From Pseudomonas sp. B21-028 (GTDB lineage: Bacteria > Pseudomonadota > Gammaproteobacteria > Pseudomonadales > Pseudomonadaceae), in NCBI RefSeq assembly GCF_024749045.1, contig NZ_CP087184.1, positions 3,224,001-3,288,000 on the forward strand: a DNA stretch of 64,000 nt, written 5' to 3'. Below the pieces are notes generated by a model that worked only from the letters and a program-made list of their open reading frames with translations, had not been told where the DNA came from and made no database searches. The position numbers and the translations under genes were made by a program. Positions 17,826-26,760 of the stretch are shown here, piece after piece; the stretch's first letter is position 1, and each line of letters starts with the position of its first letter.

Positions 17826-18533
17826 TCAGTCGCGACCCGATAGCACCTCCGTGATGCTGCGGCGCTTGGCATTTCGCTCGCTGGCATGGATCAATTGTTC
17901 GAGATCTTCAGGGGTTACGTCGAAGAATGCTTCCATTTCCGCAAGAGCCAGTTTCAAGTCCTCGGCGGTAATGGCCTGACGGTCGACGGGGGGATGGTCG
18001 GCGGGGATGACGGCCACCGGTTCGCTGGCCCGCTTCGGGTAGCGCACCCGCGTCAGGTTGTTGTAGGCCAGCGCACTGACCAGCAGGGCGGAACCTGCCA
18101 GCATGGCCGCGCCAAGGGCCTGCCAGTCCAGGGCGATAATGGACGCATCCGCCAGCACCAACGTCGCCGCCAGGGCGCCGGCCGGGGGATGAATACAGCG
18201 CAGCCAGCACATCAACACCAGTGCCATGCCGGCTGCCAGGCAGGCGCTGCCCAGTGTGCGTCCCAGCACATGGGCCACCAGCAGCCCTACGACCGAGGCA
18301 CACAGGTAACCGCCAAAAATTGACCAGGGCTGGGCGAGGGCGCCTGAAGACACCGCGAACAGCAGCACCGCCGAAGCCCCGAGAGGGCCGATCAGGTGCT
18401 GCGCCACTTCGAGGCCATACACTTGGCCGCAGAGCCAGACACTGAACATGACCCCCAGGGCCATGCCAATGGCGGCACGGCTCCATTCGGTGGGACGGGT
18501 ATTGATAGCAGCGGGGAGCCAGCGAGAAAGCAT
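17826..18533 (-). CDS. HPP family membrane protein
   Basis: The 235-residue product has the HPP family core: about five hydrophobic helices and the name-giving motif CIHPPAGALAATLVL. The IGPLGASAVLLFAVSSGALAQPWSIFGGYLCASVVGLL segment contains the family's conserved Pro-Leu-Gly-Ala-Ser. A charged C-terminal tail of about 70 residues is probably cytoplasmic. Some plant and cyanobacterial members transport nitrite; the bacterial role is unproven. The start is uncertain: ATG at 18533 or TTG at 18548. Neither has a good ribosome binding site, and an intrinsic terminator-like hairpin lies directly upstream. Confidence 0.8.
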   Translation of the reverse strand: MLSRWLPAAINTRPTEWSRAAIGMALGVMFSVWLCGQVYGLEVAQHLIGPLGASAVLLFAVSSGALAQPWSIFGGYLCASVVGLLVAHVLGRTLGSACLAAGMALVLMCWLRCIHPPAGALAATLVLADASIIALDWQALGAAMLAGSALLVSALAYNNLTRVRYPKRASEPVAVIPADHPPVDRQAITAEDLKLALAEMEAFFDVTPEDLEQLIHASERNAKRRSITEVLSGRD

Positions 18534-18557
18534 TGAGCAGAGATCCAAAAAACGAAC

Positions 18558-18596
18558 AAAAAAAGGGGCTTACAGGAGAATCCCTGAAAGCCCTTT
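18558..18596 (-). terminator. Intrinsic terminator or attenuator just upstream of the HPP gene
   Basis: On the minus strand, AAAGGGCTTTCAGG pairs with CCTGTAAGCCCC around a six-base loop, with one mismatch. A run of seven T residues follows (18564-18558). It would end transcription only about 25 bases before the HPP reading frame. It could act as a leader attenuator, or close an upstream small transcript. Confidence 0.7.
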
Positions 18597-18731
18597 AAGT
18601 GTTCCAACAGTTGGGGGAGGAACGATGCACAGTGTGACGTTCGCCATCCCTGCTTACAAATTCATATTAATGCTGTTTGAGATCATTTATTTTGAGGTAA
18701 CAGTGTGTTCAAGCGCTTTTGCCACATCGTC

Positions 18732-18807
18732 TGTGGGAGCGGGCTTGCCCGCGAAAGCGGTGGGCCAGCTTGAATCAATGTTGCGCTGATCAAGCCCGCC
18801 CCCACAG
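18732..18807. repeat. REPIN (TGTGGGAGCGGGCTTGCCCGCGA variant)
   Basis: TGTGGGAGCGGGCTTGCCCGCGA at 18732 faces a degenerate reverse arm ending in GGGCTTGATCAG type sequence (GATCAAGCCCGCCCCCACA, 18788-18806). It lies just beyond the LysR stop codon. Confidence 0.85.
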
Positions 18808-18821
18808 TGGTTCAGGGAAGC

Positions 18822-19742
18822 CTACTGCGCCTCCTGCCGGTACCCCGCGGGCAATGCGCTGACGAAGTCATCCACCACCTCCCGGGTCAGGCTGACGATG
18901 TCTTCTACCCGTTCCATTCCCGCGCCGGTGCGCCAACTGGCAACGATGTCCATCACCGAGGGCAGCGGCACGCCGGTTATCAAAGTCAGGGTGCCCTGGG
19001 CCAGCTCGCCCTGTACCAGCGCCGCCGGCATGGCGCCGATGCCGAAGCCGTCGCGAACCAGGCGGGTGATGGCCGAGGCCGAGTTCACGCAGTTGATGCG
19101 CGGTGACACGATATTCGCCGAGTGCAGCAGGTTGAGAATGTCCTGATGGGGTCGCGAGTTGCGTGAGAACGTCACGATGCGTTCCTGGGACAAATCCTCC
19201 AGCGAGGCGTATCGACGATCATAGACAGAGCCGGTGCGCACCACCCAGTGCATCGGATAACGAGTCAGGAGTGCATTGCGCACGCTGTCCAGGCGCAGGA
19301 TATCGGTCTGGAAAATGATGTCCTGATAGCCTTTCTCCAGTTGGGAACAGAGATTGCTCGCCGTGTCGGCCGACAGTTCGATTTCCAGGGCCGGATAGCA
19401 TTCCATCAGGTGCGTCACCAACGGGCTGAGCCAGGTGTGGATGACCGTATCCATGGCGCCGATGCGGATCCGGCCGCGGACCTGGCGCGGATCCTGGATC
19501 ACGGCCTTCATGCTTTGCATGGTGTCCATGATGCGCTCGGCATATTCCAGCACCCGTTGCCCTTCGGAGGTCAGCGAAACACCCTTGGAGTCGCGCACGA
19601 ACAGTCGCACGCCCATTTCATCTTCCAGGGCCGCGATCCGGCTGGAGATGGACGCCTGGGTGGTGAAGAGTTTCTCCGCCGTGAGCCGGAAACTCTTCAG
19701 GCGAGCGACCCATACGAAGGTTTCCAGAAACTTGATATTCAC
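18822..19742 (-). CDS. LysR family regulator (paralogue of the gene at 21394)
   Basis: The 306-residue LysR regulator has an N-terminal helix-turn-helix ([40 protein letters not shown], about 5-44) and an effector domain starting at [20 protein letters not shown]. It is strikingly similar along its length to the LysR gene at 21394 (shared [36 protein letters not shown]), so the two are duplicates. It is 39 bp downstream of the SnoaL-like gene on the same strand and probably co-transcribed with it. Confidence 0.87.
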   Translation of the reverse strand: MNIKFLETFVWVARLKSFRLTAEKLFTTQASISSRIAALEDEMGVRLFVRDSKGVSLTSEGQRVLEYAERIMDTMQSMKAVIQDPRQVRGRIRIGAMDTVIHTWLSPLVTHLMECYPALEIELSADTASNLCSQLEKGYQDIIFQTDILRLDSVRNALLTRYPMHWVVRTGSVYDRRYASLEDLSQERIVTFSRNSRPHQDILNLLHSANIVSPRINCVNSASAITRLVRDGFGIGAMPAALVQGELAQGTLTLITGVPLPSVMDIVASWRTGAGMERVEDIVSLTREVVDDFVSALPAGYRQEAQ

Positions 19743-19781
19743 GTCGGCGGCTCCTTGAAACGGGGATTGGTGATCAGTCGA

Positions 19782-20321
19782 TTACAGCGCTTCGGTCGCC
19801 ACATACTGGAGCACCGCTCCGAGCCCCGCGGTATCCGGCGCGCTGTTCATGAGCGCACGAACGTCGCACCACGGATAGTCCAGCGCCGAGACCCACGCCA
19901 TGACCGACGCCAGGTCAGCTGCCGGCAACGTAGCCATGTGCTCGATGGTGATCGTCAGTCCCTCGGCCAGGTTGGACTCAGGCTCGAACTGCCAGTCATA
20001 CATCCCACAACCGACCCGGGCCTCGCCGCTGTTCTTGTCCGACATCGCCACCAGCCATTTGCACTGGAACGTCTTGGCATTCCCGGAAGGCGGCGCGCCC
20101 AGGCAAAACGTATAGACGTTTTCGAAGGTCTGGCCAAAGCGCCTGACCAGAACGTCGCCAATGGTTTCCCGGCTTTCCACGTGCCCTGGAAAAGAGATTG
20201 AGCCGGTGCGCACGATCATGTCCAGGATGGCATTGGTTGTGAAGGCCTGGTCCAGTAGGTGAGGGCGGTTGCCGTCCTTGGCGTGGATGTACTGCTGGAT
20301 CGATCGTTGGGCCGTGTTCAT
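19782..20321 (-). CDS. SnoaL-like / NTF2-fold protein
   Basis: The 179-residue protein fits the SnoaL-like polyketide cyclase/NTF2 fold. It has an N-terminal helix, the segment NAILDMIVRTGSISFPGHVESRETIGDVLVRRF, a QCKWLVAMSDKNSGEARVGCGMYDW strand pair, and ends in ALMNSAPDTAGLGAVLQYV. The fold binds small hydrophobic ligands and serves as cyclase, isomerase or hydrolase, so function cannot be set. The start is taken at 20321; an extension to 20366 has no better site. It lies within the block bracketed by the two LysR paralogues. Confidence 0.65.
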   Translation of the reverse strand: MNTAQRSIQQYIHAKDGNRPHLLDQAFTTNAILDMIVRTGSISFPGHVESRETIGDVLVRRFGQTFENVYTFCLGAPPSGNAKTFQCKWLVAMSDKNSGEARVGCGMYDWQFEPESNLAEGLTITIEHMATLPAADLASVMAWVSALDYPWCDVRALMNSAPDTAGLGAVLQYVATEAL

Positions 20322-20387
20322 CGGTTGTCCATGTCGGGTTGAAAAAAGGGCTGTTCTAATAAACAAGGTTCAAGCAACCCAATACCT

Positions 20388-20476
20388 GTGGGAGCGAGCC
20401 TGCTCGCGAAGGCGGTGGGTCAGGCAACTCGATGCCGAGCTTGCCGCCGCTATCGCGAGCAGGCTCGCTCCCACAG
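20388..20476. repeat. REPIN (TGTGGGAGCGAGCCTGCTCGCGA family)
   Basis: Inverted TGTGGGAGCGAGCCTGCTCG arms at 20388-20407 and about 20456-20476 surround a spacer. It separates the SnoaL-like gene from the DUF1445 gene on the same strand. Confidence 0.9.
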
Positions 20477-20498
20477 GGTGTGTGGTTAACCGAGTAGT

Positions 20499-21302
20499 CT
20501 ACAAAGCACTATTCCACAAATCCGTCACCAGCATGCAGCCCGGCGCGTGGGTGATGCACAGCGGGGGACGGGAGGCCTGGACCACCGATTGCGGGGTCAC
20601 GCCACAGGCCCAGAACACCGGGATTTCATCCGCTTCGATCGGCACGGCGTCGCCGTAGTCCGGTGTGTCCAGGGATTGAATGCCGATCAATGATGGGTCG
20701 CCGATGTGTACCGGGGCACCATGGACGTTGGGCATGCGCCCGGTGATCTGGATCGCCTGGATCGCGGCGGCGGCTTTCATCGGCCGCATGGTCACGACCA
20801 TCTTGCCGGAGAGCCGGGCGGTGGGGCGCGTGTCGATGTTGGTCCGGAACATGGCGATGTTGCGGCCCAGATCAATGTGCCGCAGGCGAATGCCGGCTTC
20901 CAGCAGCGGTTGTTCGAAGGAGAACGAACAGCCCAGGGCGAAGGCGACCATGTCGTCCTGCCACAGGTGCTCGATATCCAGTGGCTCTTCGCTCAGCTCG
21001 CCGTCACGGAAGACCCGGTAACGGGGCACTTCGTGGCGGATATCGATGGCGTTGCCCAGGTTGCGGAAGTACGGATCCCCGGGTTCGGTCACGTCCAATA
21101 TCGGGCAGGCCTGGCGATTGAGCGTGCAGTAGCGCAGGAACTCGTTGGCCCAATCGCCGGGCAGGATCACGATATTGGCTTGTACCCGTCCCTTGCCCAG
21201 GCCACTGGTGTGCCCTTGGTACCGGCCGGCAGCGATGCCTTGGCGCAGGGCGAGGGGGTCGTATTGTTGCAGTTGTTCAAAAGACAGGGCTGGGAGGGAC
21301 AT
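20499..21302 (-). CDS. DUF1445 putative hydro-lyase (D-glutamate cyclase-like)
   Basis: The 267-residue protein matches the DUF1445 family (YcsI type). Features include [90 protein letters not shown], and the C-terminal [37 protein letters not shown]. Family members are annotated as putative hydro-lyases, and a related domain is D-glutamate cyclase. The ATG at 21302 has GGAGAAA upstream. Flanking LysR genes suggest that it is inducible. Confidence 0.87.
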   Translation of the reverse strand: MSLPALSFEQLQQYDPLALRQGIAAGRYQGHTSGLGKGRVQANIVILPGDWANEFLRYCTLNRQACPILDVTEPGDPYFRNLGNAIDIRHEVPRYRVFRDGELSEEPLDIEHLWQDDMVAFALGCSFSFEQPLLEAGIRLRHIDLGRNIAMFRTNIDTRPTARLSGKMVVTMRPMKAAAAIQAIQITGRMPNVHGAPVHIGDPSLIGIQSLDTPDYGDAVPIEADEIPVFWACGVTPQSVVQASRPPLCITHAPGCMLVTDLWNSAL

Positions 21303-21393
21303 CAAGGTTTCTCCATGGGGTCGTCCGTTCTTTGTAGAAAACCCGGGCGATGACGTCCAACAAGGAATGTTGGTACCCCGTGACAAATAAAAG

Positions 21394-22341
21394 TTATTCG
21401 AGCGAGAGCGGACCGTTCAGGCCTGGCGCCGCCACCATGCGTTGCGGACCGACATCAAGGGCATATTGCCCAACCACCTGGCGGCTCATCTGGACGATGC
21501 TCTCGATCAACTCCAGTCCCACGCCCGCGCGCCAGGACGCGACGACGTTCAATTGGGGCAGGGAAGTGCCCGGTTCCAACTGGATCAGCTCGCCACTCGC
21601 CAGGGGTTTGGCCACCAGTGCCGCGGGCAGGGCACCGATACCGAAACCGTCGCGAATCAACCGTGTCATGGCCGACACCGAGTTGACGCAACTGACTCGT
21701 GGCGAGTTGACCCCTTGGGCGTACAGCAAGTTGAGTACATCCTGATGCGGCCGTGACTGCTTGACGAAAGTGATGATGCGCTCACTCGCCATCTCGGCCA
21801 GCGAAGCAAAGGGCCGGGCATAGATCGAATGACTGGCGGCGATCCAGTGCATGGGGTAGTGCCCCAATTCGAGGTTGCGCACGCTTTCGTGGCGGACCAG
21901 GTCGGTCTGGAAAGCGATGTCCAGATAACCCTTCTGCAACTGGTCGCACAGATTGCGTGCAGCATCGGCAGTGATTTCGATTTCCACCGCCGGAAAGGCC
22001 TGCATCAGCATCGACATCAACGGGCTCAGCCAGGTGTGGATCACCGTATCCATCACGCCGATGCGCACCAGGCCTTGCTGCTCGTTGCCGGTGTCCAGCG
22101 ATTGTTTCAGCGCACGCTGGACTTCGAGCATCTGCTCGGCGTAGTTGAGCACCTTCAAGCCCTCGGGCGTCAGCGACACACCCCGGGAATCGCGCACGAA
22201 CAGGCGCAGGCCCAACTCGTCCTCCAGCGATGCGATCCGGGCGGAAATCGCGGCCTGGGTGCTGAACATCTTTTCGGCGGTCAGGCTGAAACTCTGCAGG
22301 CGGGCAACCCAGACGAAGGTTTCGAGGAACTTGAGGTTCAT
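21394..22341 (-). CDS. LysR family regulator (paralogue of the gene at 18822)
   Basis: The 315-residue product has the LysR helix-turn-helix ([40 protein letters not shown]) and effector domain ([23 protein letters not shown]). The start at 22341 aligns exactly with its paralogue (MNIKFLETF versus MNLKFLETF). It is divergent from the OprD porin at 22597 and sits upstream of the DUF1445 gene, so it probably controls one or both. Confidence 0.88.
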   Translation of the reverse strand: MNLKFLETFVWVARLQSFSLTAEKMFSTQAAISARIASLEDELGLRLFVRDSRGVSLTPEGLKVLNYAEQMLEVQRALKQSLDTGNEQQGLVRIGVMDTVIHTWLSPLMSMLMQAFPAVEIEITADAARNLCDQLQKGYLDIAFQTDLVRHESVRNLELGHYPMHWIAASHSIYARPFASLAEMASERIITFVKQSRPHQDVLNLLYAQGVNSPRVSCVNSVSAMTRLIRDGFGIGALPAALVAKPLASGELIQLEPGTSLPQLNVVASWRAGVGLELIESIVQMSRQVVGQYALDVGPQRMVAAPGLNGPLSLE

Positions 22342-22596
22342 GACGGCTCTCTTGGGGCTTGTAGTTCTTATGATTGCAATTGTTACTCCAGATCGGGCCA
22401 TTGAACGCATCAATTTTTCTTATGCCCGATCTGCTTTTTTTCCCGTTTGACGCTTTCAACCCGTGGCGCGAAGAATCCACCCCGACGACGCAGCTCACTG
22501 CGCCCGTGTCCCAACGACAACGTCTTCACACAAGAATAACGAGGCGCTCGCAAAGCCCCCCGAGAGGGTTCGCTCGCGCCGATAAAAGGAGCACGC

Positions 22597-23838
22597 ATGC
22601 AGCATTTCAGATCCTCCCCACGGATATACGCCCCGATCGGCACGGTGCTTGGCTTGAGCTTGATCGGCGTGCCCGCCGCCCAGGCGGACTTCATCGCCGA
22701 CAGCAAGGGCAGCCTGGAGGCGCGCAACTTCTACTTCAACCGTGACTTCCGCCAGGAAGGTTCACGGGACAAGGCCGAGGAATGGGCCCAGGGCTTTTTG
22801 CTGCGGATGGAGTCGGGCTATACCGCCGGCACCGTCGGCTTCGGCCTGGATGCCTTGGGCATGGCCGGTTTCAAACTGGATTCCGGTGGTGGCACGGCGG
22901 GTACCAACCTGTTGCCGGCGGATTTGTCCGGAGGGTCGCAAGACCGCTACGGCGAACTGGGCCTGACCGCCAAGGTGCGCGTGTCCAACAGCACCCTGAA
23001 GGCGGGAACGCTGCAGATCAAGGACCCGGTGGTGAGCTCCAACGATACGCGGCTGTTGCCGGCGACGTTCAAGGGCGGACTGCTGAATGTGCAGGAAATC
23101 GATCGATTGAAGCTGACCGGTGGGCAGTTCACCCAGATCAACGTCGTCGATTCCACCGATTATCAGGACATGACCGCGAACCGCATCGGCGGCACCAGCG
23201 ACAAATTCCAGTTCGCCGGAGCGGACTATCAGTTCCTGCCGAACCTCACGGCGCAATACCGTTATGGAAAGCTGGAGGACATCTACCAGCAGAACTATCT
23301 CGGATTCGTCCACACCCTGGACCTGGGAGCCGGTCAATCGCTCAAGAGCGACGTGCGCTATTCGCGCAGCACCGAGGAAGGCAACTTCCGCAACATCGAC
23401 AACCAGGCCTTTGGCGCACTGTTTACCTACAGTCTGGGTGGTCATGCCTTGGGCCTGGGTTACCAGCGCATGAGTGGCGACGATCCTTTCCCGTACATCA
23501 GCCGCAGCGACCCGTACCTGGTCAACTTCGTCCAGATCGGCGACTTCGCCAACATCGACGAGCGCTCCTGGCAAGCCCGCTATGACTACAACTTTGCCGC
23601 CCTCGGTGTCCCTGGGTTGACGTTCATGACCCGCTACATTTCCGGTGACAACGTGCAGCGCGCAGCGCCGGGGGAGGGCAAGGAGTGGGAACGCAACACC
23701 GACATTGCCTACGTGGTGCAGGACGGCACGTTGAAAGGGCTCGGATTGAAATGGCGCAACGCCTCGGTACGCTCGAACTTTGGCAACGACCTGGATGAGA
23801 ACCGGTTGATTGTCAGCTATACGATGGCGCTCTGGTAA
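22597..23838 (+). CDS. OprD family outer membrane porin
   Basis: The 413-residue protein has a signal peptide ending in GVPAAQA (about residue 30) and the OprD core: SLEARNFYFNRDFR, EEWAQGFLLRMESGYTAGTVGFGLDALGMAGFKLD, RVSNSTLKAGTLQIKDPVV, the loop-3 region, GLGYQRMSGDDPFPYI, SWQARYDYNFAALGVPGLTFMTRY, and a C-terminal aromatic (MALW) for BAM recognition. OprD porins admit small amino or aromatic acids. The start at 22597 has AAGGAG six bases upstream. The divergent LysR is the likely regulator. Confidence 0.92.
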   Translation: MQHFRSSPRIYAPIGTVLGLSLIGVPAAQADFIADSKGSLEARNFYFNRDFRQEGSRDKAEEWAQGFLLRMESGYTAGTVGFGLDALGMAGFKLDSGGGTAGTNLLPADLSGGSQDRYGELGLTAKVRVSNSTLKAGTLQIKDPVVSSNDTRLLPATFKGGLLNVQEIDRLKLTGGQFTQINVVDSTDYQDMTANRIGGTSDKFQFAGADYQFLPNLTAQYRYGKLEDIYQQNYLGFVHTLDLGAGQSLKSDVRYSRSTEEGNFRNIDNQAFGALFTYSLGGHALGLGYQRMSGDDPFPYISRSDPYLVNFVQIGDFANIDERSWQARYDYNFAALGVPGLTFMTRYISGDNVQRAAPGEGKEWERNTDIAYVVQDGTLKGLGLKWRNASVRSNFGNDLDENRLIVSYTMALW

Positions 23839-24179
23839 GCAGGGACGTGCATCAAGGCGCTGTTCAAATGAACGGCGCCGAAAATAAGTTAAAAAATATA
23901 ATCAATTTTTTCATGGGCTTGTGGTTTTTGCTGTCTGGTCCAGATTCTCAGTAAGCGGTGCCGCCCGATCGCGCCGTTGCGCGACATGATCCTGTTTTTG
24001 GGTTAATCCCAGTGTTTACTGGCTATAAATCCATCCATCCGACTTCTGAAAAATAAGGAAACCTACGGGTTTCCTTTGTTCTGTTTTTTGGCATACTCCA
24101 CCCTGCGAGTCGGCAGAGGTGCCTGCTTGCCCGGTATTAGTACTGGCTAATAACAATTTCACCAGCAGGTACCCACGCC
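23839..24179. other. Gap between porin and calB
   Basis: Just past the porin stop, GGCGCTGTTC-AAAT-GAACGGCGCC (23857-23880) can fold into a hairpin but has no U-run. An AT-rich stretch follows (about 23882-23915), then the tetraloop terminator described separately. No reading frame here looks coding. Confidence 0.5.
24055..24090 (+). terminator. Intrinsic terminator with UNCG tetraloop
   Basis: AAGGAAACC (24055-24063) pairs with GGTTTCCTT (24068-24076) across the loop TACG, giving the extra-stable C(UACG)G hairpin. It is followed by TGTTCTGTTTTTT. It lies 217 bp past the porin stop and 90 bp before calB, so it may close the porin transcript or a small RNA. Confidence 0.75.
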
Positions 24180-25622
24180 ATGAGCATTCTCGGTCATCAC
24201 GCTACAGCGGCCACCACCGAACAACTCGCTACCGCGCTCGCACGAATGAAGCACGCCCACCTGGACGAAGGGCCCGCAAGCCTGGAGTTGCGCCGTGACC
24301 GTCTGGATCGGGCGATTGCCCTGCTGCTGGATAACCGTGAAGCCATCGTCGCGGCGGTGTCGGCGGACTTCGGCAACCGCAGCCGCGAACAGACCCTGCT
24401 GTCGGATATCGCCGGTTCGGTGGCGAGCCTCAAGCATTGCCGCGAGCACCTGGCCGAGTGGATGCAGTCAGAGACGCATCCGGCCCCGTTCCCCGGTTGT
24501 GAAGCGCGGGTCGACTACCAGCCGTTGGGCGTGGTGGGGGTGATCAGCCCGTGGAATTTTCCCATCGTGCTGGCCTTCGGGCCGCTGGCGAGCATTCTCG
24601 CTGCCGGCAACCGGGCCATGCTCAAGCCCTCGGAGCTGACCCCGCGGACTTCGGCGCTGCTGGACGAGCTGATCGCCCGCTATTTCGACGAGCGCGAACT
24701 CTGCACGGTATTGGGCGATGCCGAGGTCGGGGCGCTGTTCAGTGCGCAACCCTTCGACCATCTGATCTTTACCGGCGGCACCTCGGTGGCGCGGCACATC
24801 ATGCGTGCCGCCTCGGACAACCTGGTGCCGGTGACCCTGGAGCTAGGCGGCAAGTCACCGGTGCTGGTTTCCCGTAGCGCCGACCTGGCTACCGTGGTGC
24901 AACGGATAATGACGGTGAAGACCTTCAACGCCGGGCAGATCTGCCTGGCTCCGGACTATGTGTTGCTGCCGGAAGAGTTGCTGGAGGACTTCGTCGGCGA
25001 GGCCATTCACTTCGTCAGCGCCATGTACCCGACCCTGCGCAGCAACGCTGACTACACCTCGATCATTAACCCGCGCAACTTCGACCGCCTGCGAGGTTAC
25101 CTCGCCGATGCCGAGGCCAAGGGCGCGCGACTGGTGGAGATCAACCCCGCGCAAGAAGACCTGGGCGACCGCGAGATCCGCAAGATCGCCCCGACCCTGG
25201 TGCTCGATCCCAGTGAGCAGATGCAGGTACTGCGCGAGGAAATCTTCGGCCCGTTGTTGCCGATCAAGACCTATCGCGACTTCGCCACGGCCATCGATTT
25301 TGTCAACGCGCAGCCACGGCCGTTGGCGGCCTATTATTTCGGCGAGGATGCGAATGAGCGCGATCAGGTGCTGGAGCGCACGACGTCAGGCGGCGTGGTG
25401 ATCAACGACGTGATGAGCCATGTGCTGTTCGAGGCATTGCCCTTTGGCGGGGTCGGTCACTCGGGCATGGGGGCCTATCATGGCGTCTATGGTTTCCGTA
25501 CCTTCAGCCATGCCAAGGCAGTGGTGGTGCAGAGCGCTATCGGTGAGTCCAACCTGGCGATGCGCGCGCCTTACGGCCCGATGATCCATGGTCTGCTCGA
25601 TCACTTGCTGACAGCCAACTGA
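24180..25622 (+). CDS. calB: Coniferyl aldehyde dehydrogenase
   Basis: The 480-residue aldehyde dehydrogenase belongs to the coniferyl aldehyde group, judged by length, overall sequence and the calA gene nearby. It oxidises coniferyl aldehyde to ferulate with NAD(P). Motifs are the cofactor loop SPWNFP (123-128), the FTGGTSV motif, the general base Glu221 in LELGGKSP, and the nucleophile Cys255 in NAGQICLAPDY. The C-terminal hydrophobic stretch of membrane fatty aldehyde dehydrogenases is lacking. It starts at 24180. An alpha/beta hydrolase gene follows after 19 bp. Confidence 0.87.
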   Translation: MSILGHHATAATTEQLATALARMKHAHLDEGPASLELRRDRLDRAIALLLDNREAIVAAVSADFGNRSREQTLLSDIAGSVASLKHCREHLAEWMQSETHPAPFPGCEARVDYQPLGVVGVISPWNFPIVLAFGPLASILAAGNRAMLKPSELTPRTSALLDELIARYFDERELCTVLGDAEVGALFSAQPFDHLIFTGGTSVARHIMRAASDNLVPVTLELGGKSPVLVSRSADLATVVQRIMTVKTFNAGQICLAPDYVLLPEELLEDFVGEAIHFVSAMYPTLRSNADYTSIINPRNFDRLRGYLADAEAKGARLVEINPAQEDLGDREIRKIAPTLVLDPSEQMQVLREEIFGPLLPIKTYRDFATAIDFVNAQPRPLAAYYFGEDANERDQVLERTTSGGVVINDVMSHVLFEALPFGGVGHSGMGAYHGVYGFRTFSHAKAVVVQSAIGESNLAMRAPYGPMIHGLLDHLLTAN

Positions 25623-25641
25623 GCCACCTGGGAGCCTGATC

Positions 25642-26577
25642 ATGAACCTGTTGCAAACGCTCAAGGCCAAGCTGCTGCGCGCTCTTGCCAAGCGCATGAA
25701 GGCCAAGTTCATCTACGACGCGGCACGTTATCCGTTGCGCTCGGTGGACCAACAGTACATCCCGACGACCTGGGGGGCGGCACGGGCCTTGTTCTACTGG
25801 CCCGATGTGCCGACCGGGGAACCCCTGCCGGTGTATCTGAACCTGCATGGCGGTGGATTCGTCGCCGGGGTGCCGGAACACGATGACAGCTATTGCCGCC
25901 GCCTGGCCCATAACCTGAATTGCCTGGTGGTCAATCTGGATTATGTCCTGGCCCCCGAGCATCCTTTTCCGGCGGGTTTGCGCCAGAGCTTCGAGGTGCT
26001 GGAGTGGCTGGCCGGGCAGGGCGCGGCGCTCGGTATCGACCCACAGCGCATCGCTGTCGGCGGGCACAGCGCCGGCGGTAATCTGGCGGCCGGTCTGGCG
26101 AATCTGGCGCGAGGGCACGAGCGACTCCGGGTCGTGCACCAGATCATCGACTATGCGGCGCTGGACGTCTCCCAAGCGCCTGAACTGAAGCGCTCGACGA
26201 TCGACAAGCCGCTGCTCGGTCCGGGCCTGATGCGCTTCTTCAACCAATGTTACCTGAGCGACCCGGCCCAGGCCCACGATGTCCTCGTCTCGCCATTGTT
26301 GGCACCGGTCGAGGCACTGAGGGGGCTGCCTGCCGCCACGTTGATCACTGCCGAGTACGATATCCTGCGCGCCGAAGGCCAGGCCTATGGGGAGAAACTG
26401 CGTCAGGCCGGCGTTGCGGTGAACGAAAGAATGTTCCCAGGCTGCGATCATATGTTCACTCACCTGGGGCCGGATGCTTCTGCGGATGAGGCCTGGCAGT
26501 TCATCGAGGATGCGCTGCGCGGGGCTTTTGAGGGGATGATGGAAGAGGTCGATGGCGCAAGGGTCGGAAGTCTCTGA
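25642..26577 (+). CDS. Alpha/beta hydrolase fold-3 esterase (HSL family)
   Basis: The 311-residue product is a hormone-sensitive-lipase-type esterase. The oxyanion HGGGFVAG motif lies at about 70-77, the nucleophile elbow is GHSAGG, and the acid and base residues sit near the C-terminus in ITAEYDILRAEGQAYGEKL and GCDHMFTHL. It could release aromatic acids or alcohols from phenylpropanoid esters, which would suit its place 19 bp after calB, but that is inference. The start at 25642 follows GGGAGCC. Confidence 0.87.
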   Translation: MNLLQTLKAKLLRALAKRMKAKFIYDAARYPLRSVDQQYIPTTWGAARALFYWPDVPTGEPLPVYLNLHGGGFVAGVPEHDDSYCRRLAHNLNCLVVNLDYVLAPEHPFPAGLRQSFEVLEWLAGQGAALGIDPQRIAVGGHSAGGNLAAGLANLARGHERLRVVHQIIDYAALDVSQAPELKRSTIDKPLLGPGLMRFFNQCYLSDPAQAHDVLVSPLLAPVEALRGLPAATLITAEYDILRAEGQAYGEKLRQAGVAVNERMFPGCDHMFTHLGPDASADEAWQFIEDALRGAFEGMMEEVDGARVGSL

Positions 26578-26585
26578 GCACCCCT

Positions 26586-26714
26586 GTGGCGAGGGGATTT
26601 ATCCCCGCTGGGGCGCGCAGCGGCCCTCAAACAGGCAGCTCGGTGTGTCATGTTAAAGGCGTTGTCTGTATGGGGGCCGCTTCGCAGCCCAGCGGGGATA
26701 AATCCCCTCGCCAC
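26586..26714. repeat. REPIN with extended spacer
   Basis: GTGGCGAGGGGATTTATCC arms face each other across a spacer that contains CTCGGTGTGTCATGTTAA. The same spacer motif occurs in the copy at 27438, so the two elements bracket the TetR gene. Confidence 0.9.
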
Positions 26715-26760
26715 AGGTACTATGTTGCTTGTTCGATTAACGCTAGCCAGGATGCCCGTC

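Noticed and set aside
24089-24150. TGGCATACTCC and GGTGCCTGCTTGC looked like a sigma-54 promoter for calB
   Set aside because: The GG to GC distance is wrong in both (no TTGC after the first, one base short in the second), so no -24/-12 element is claimed for calB.
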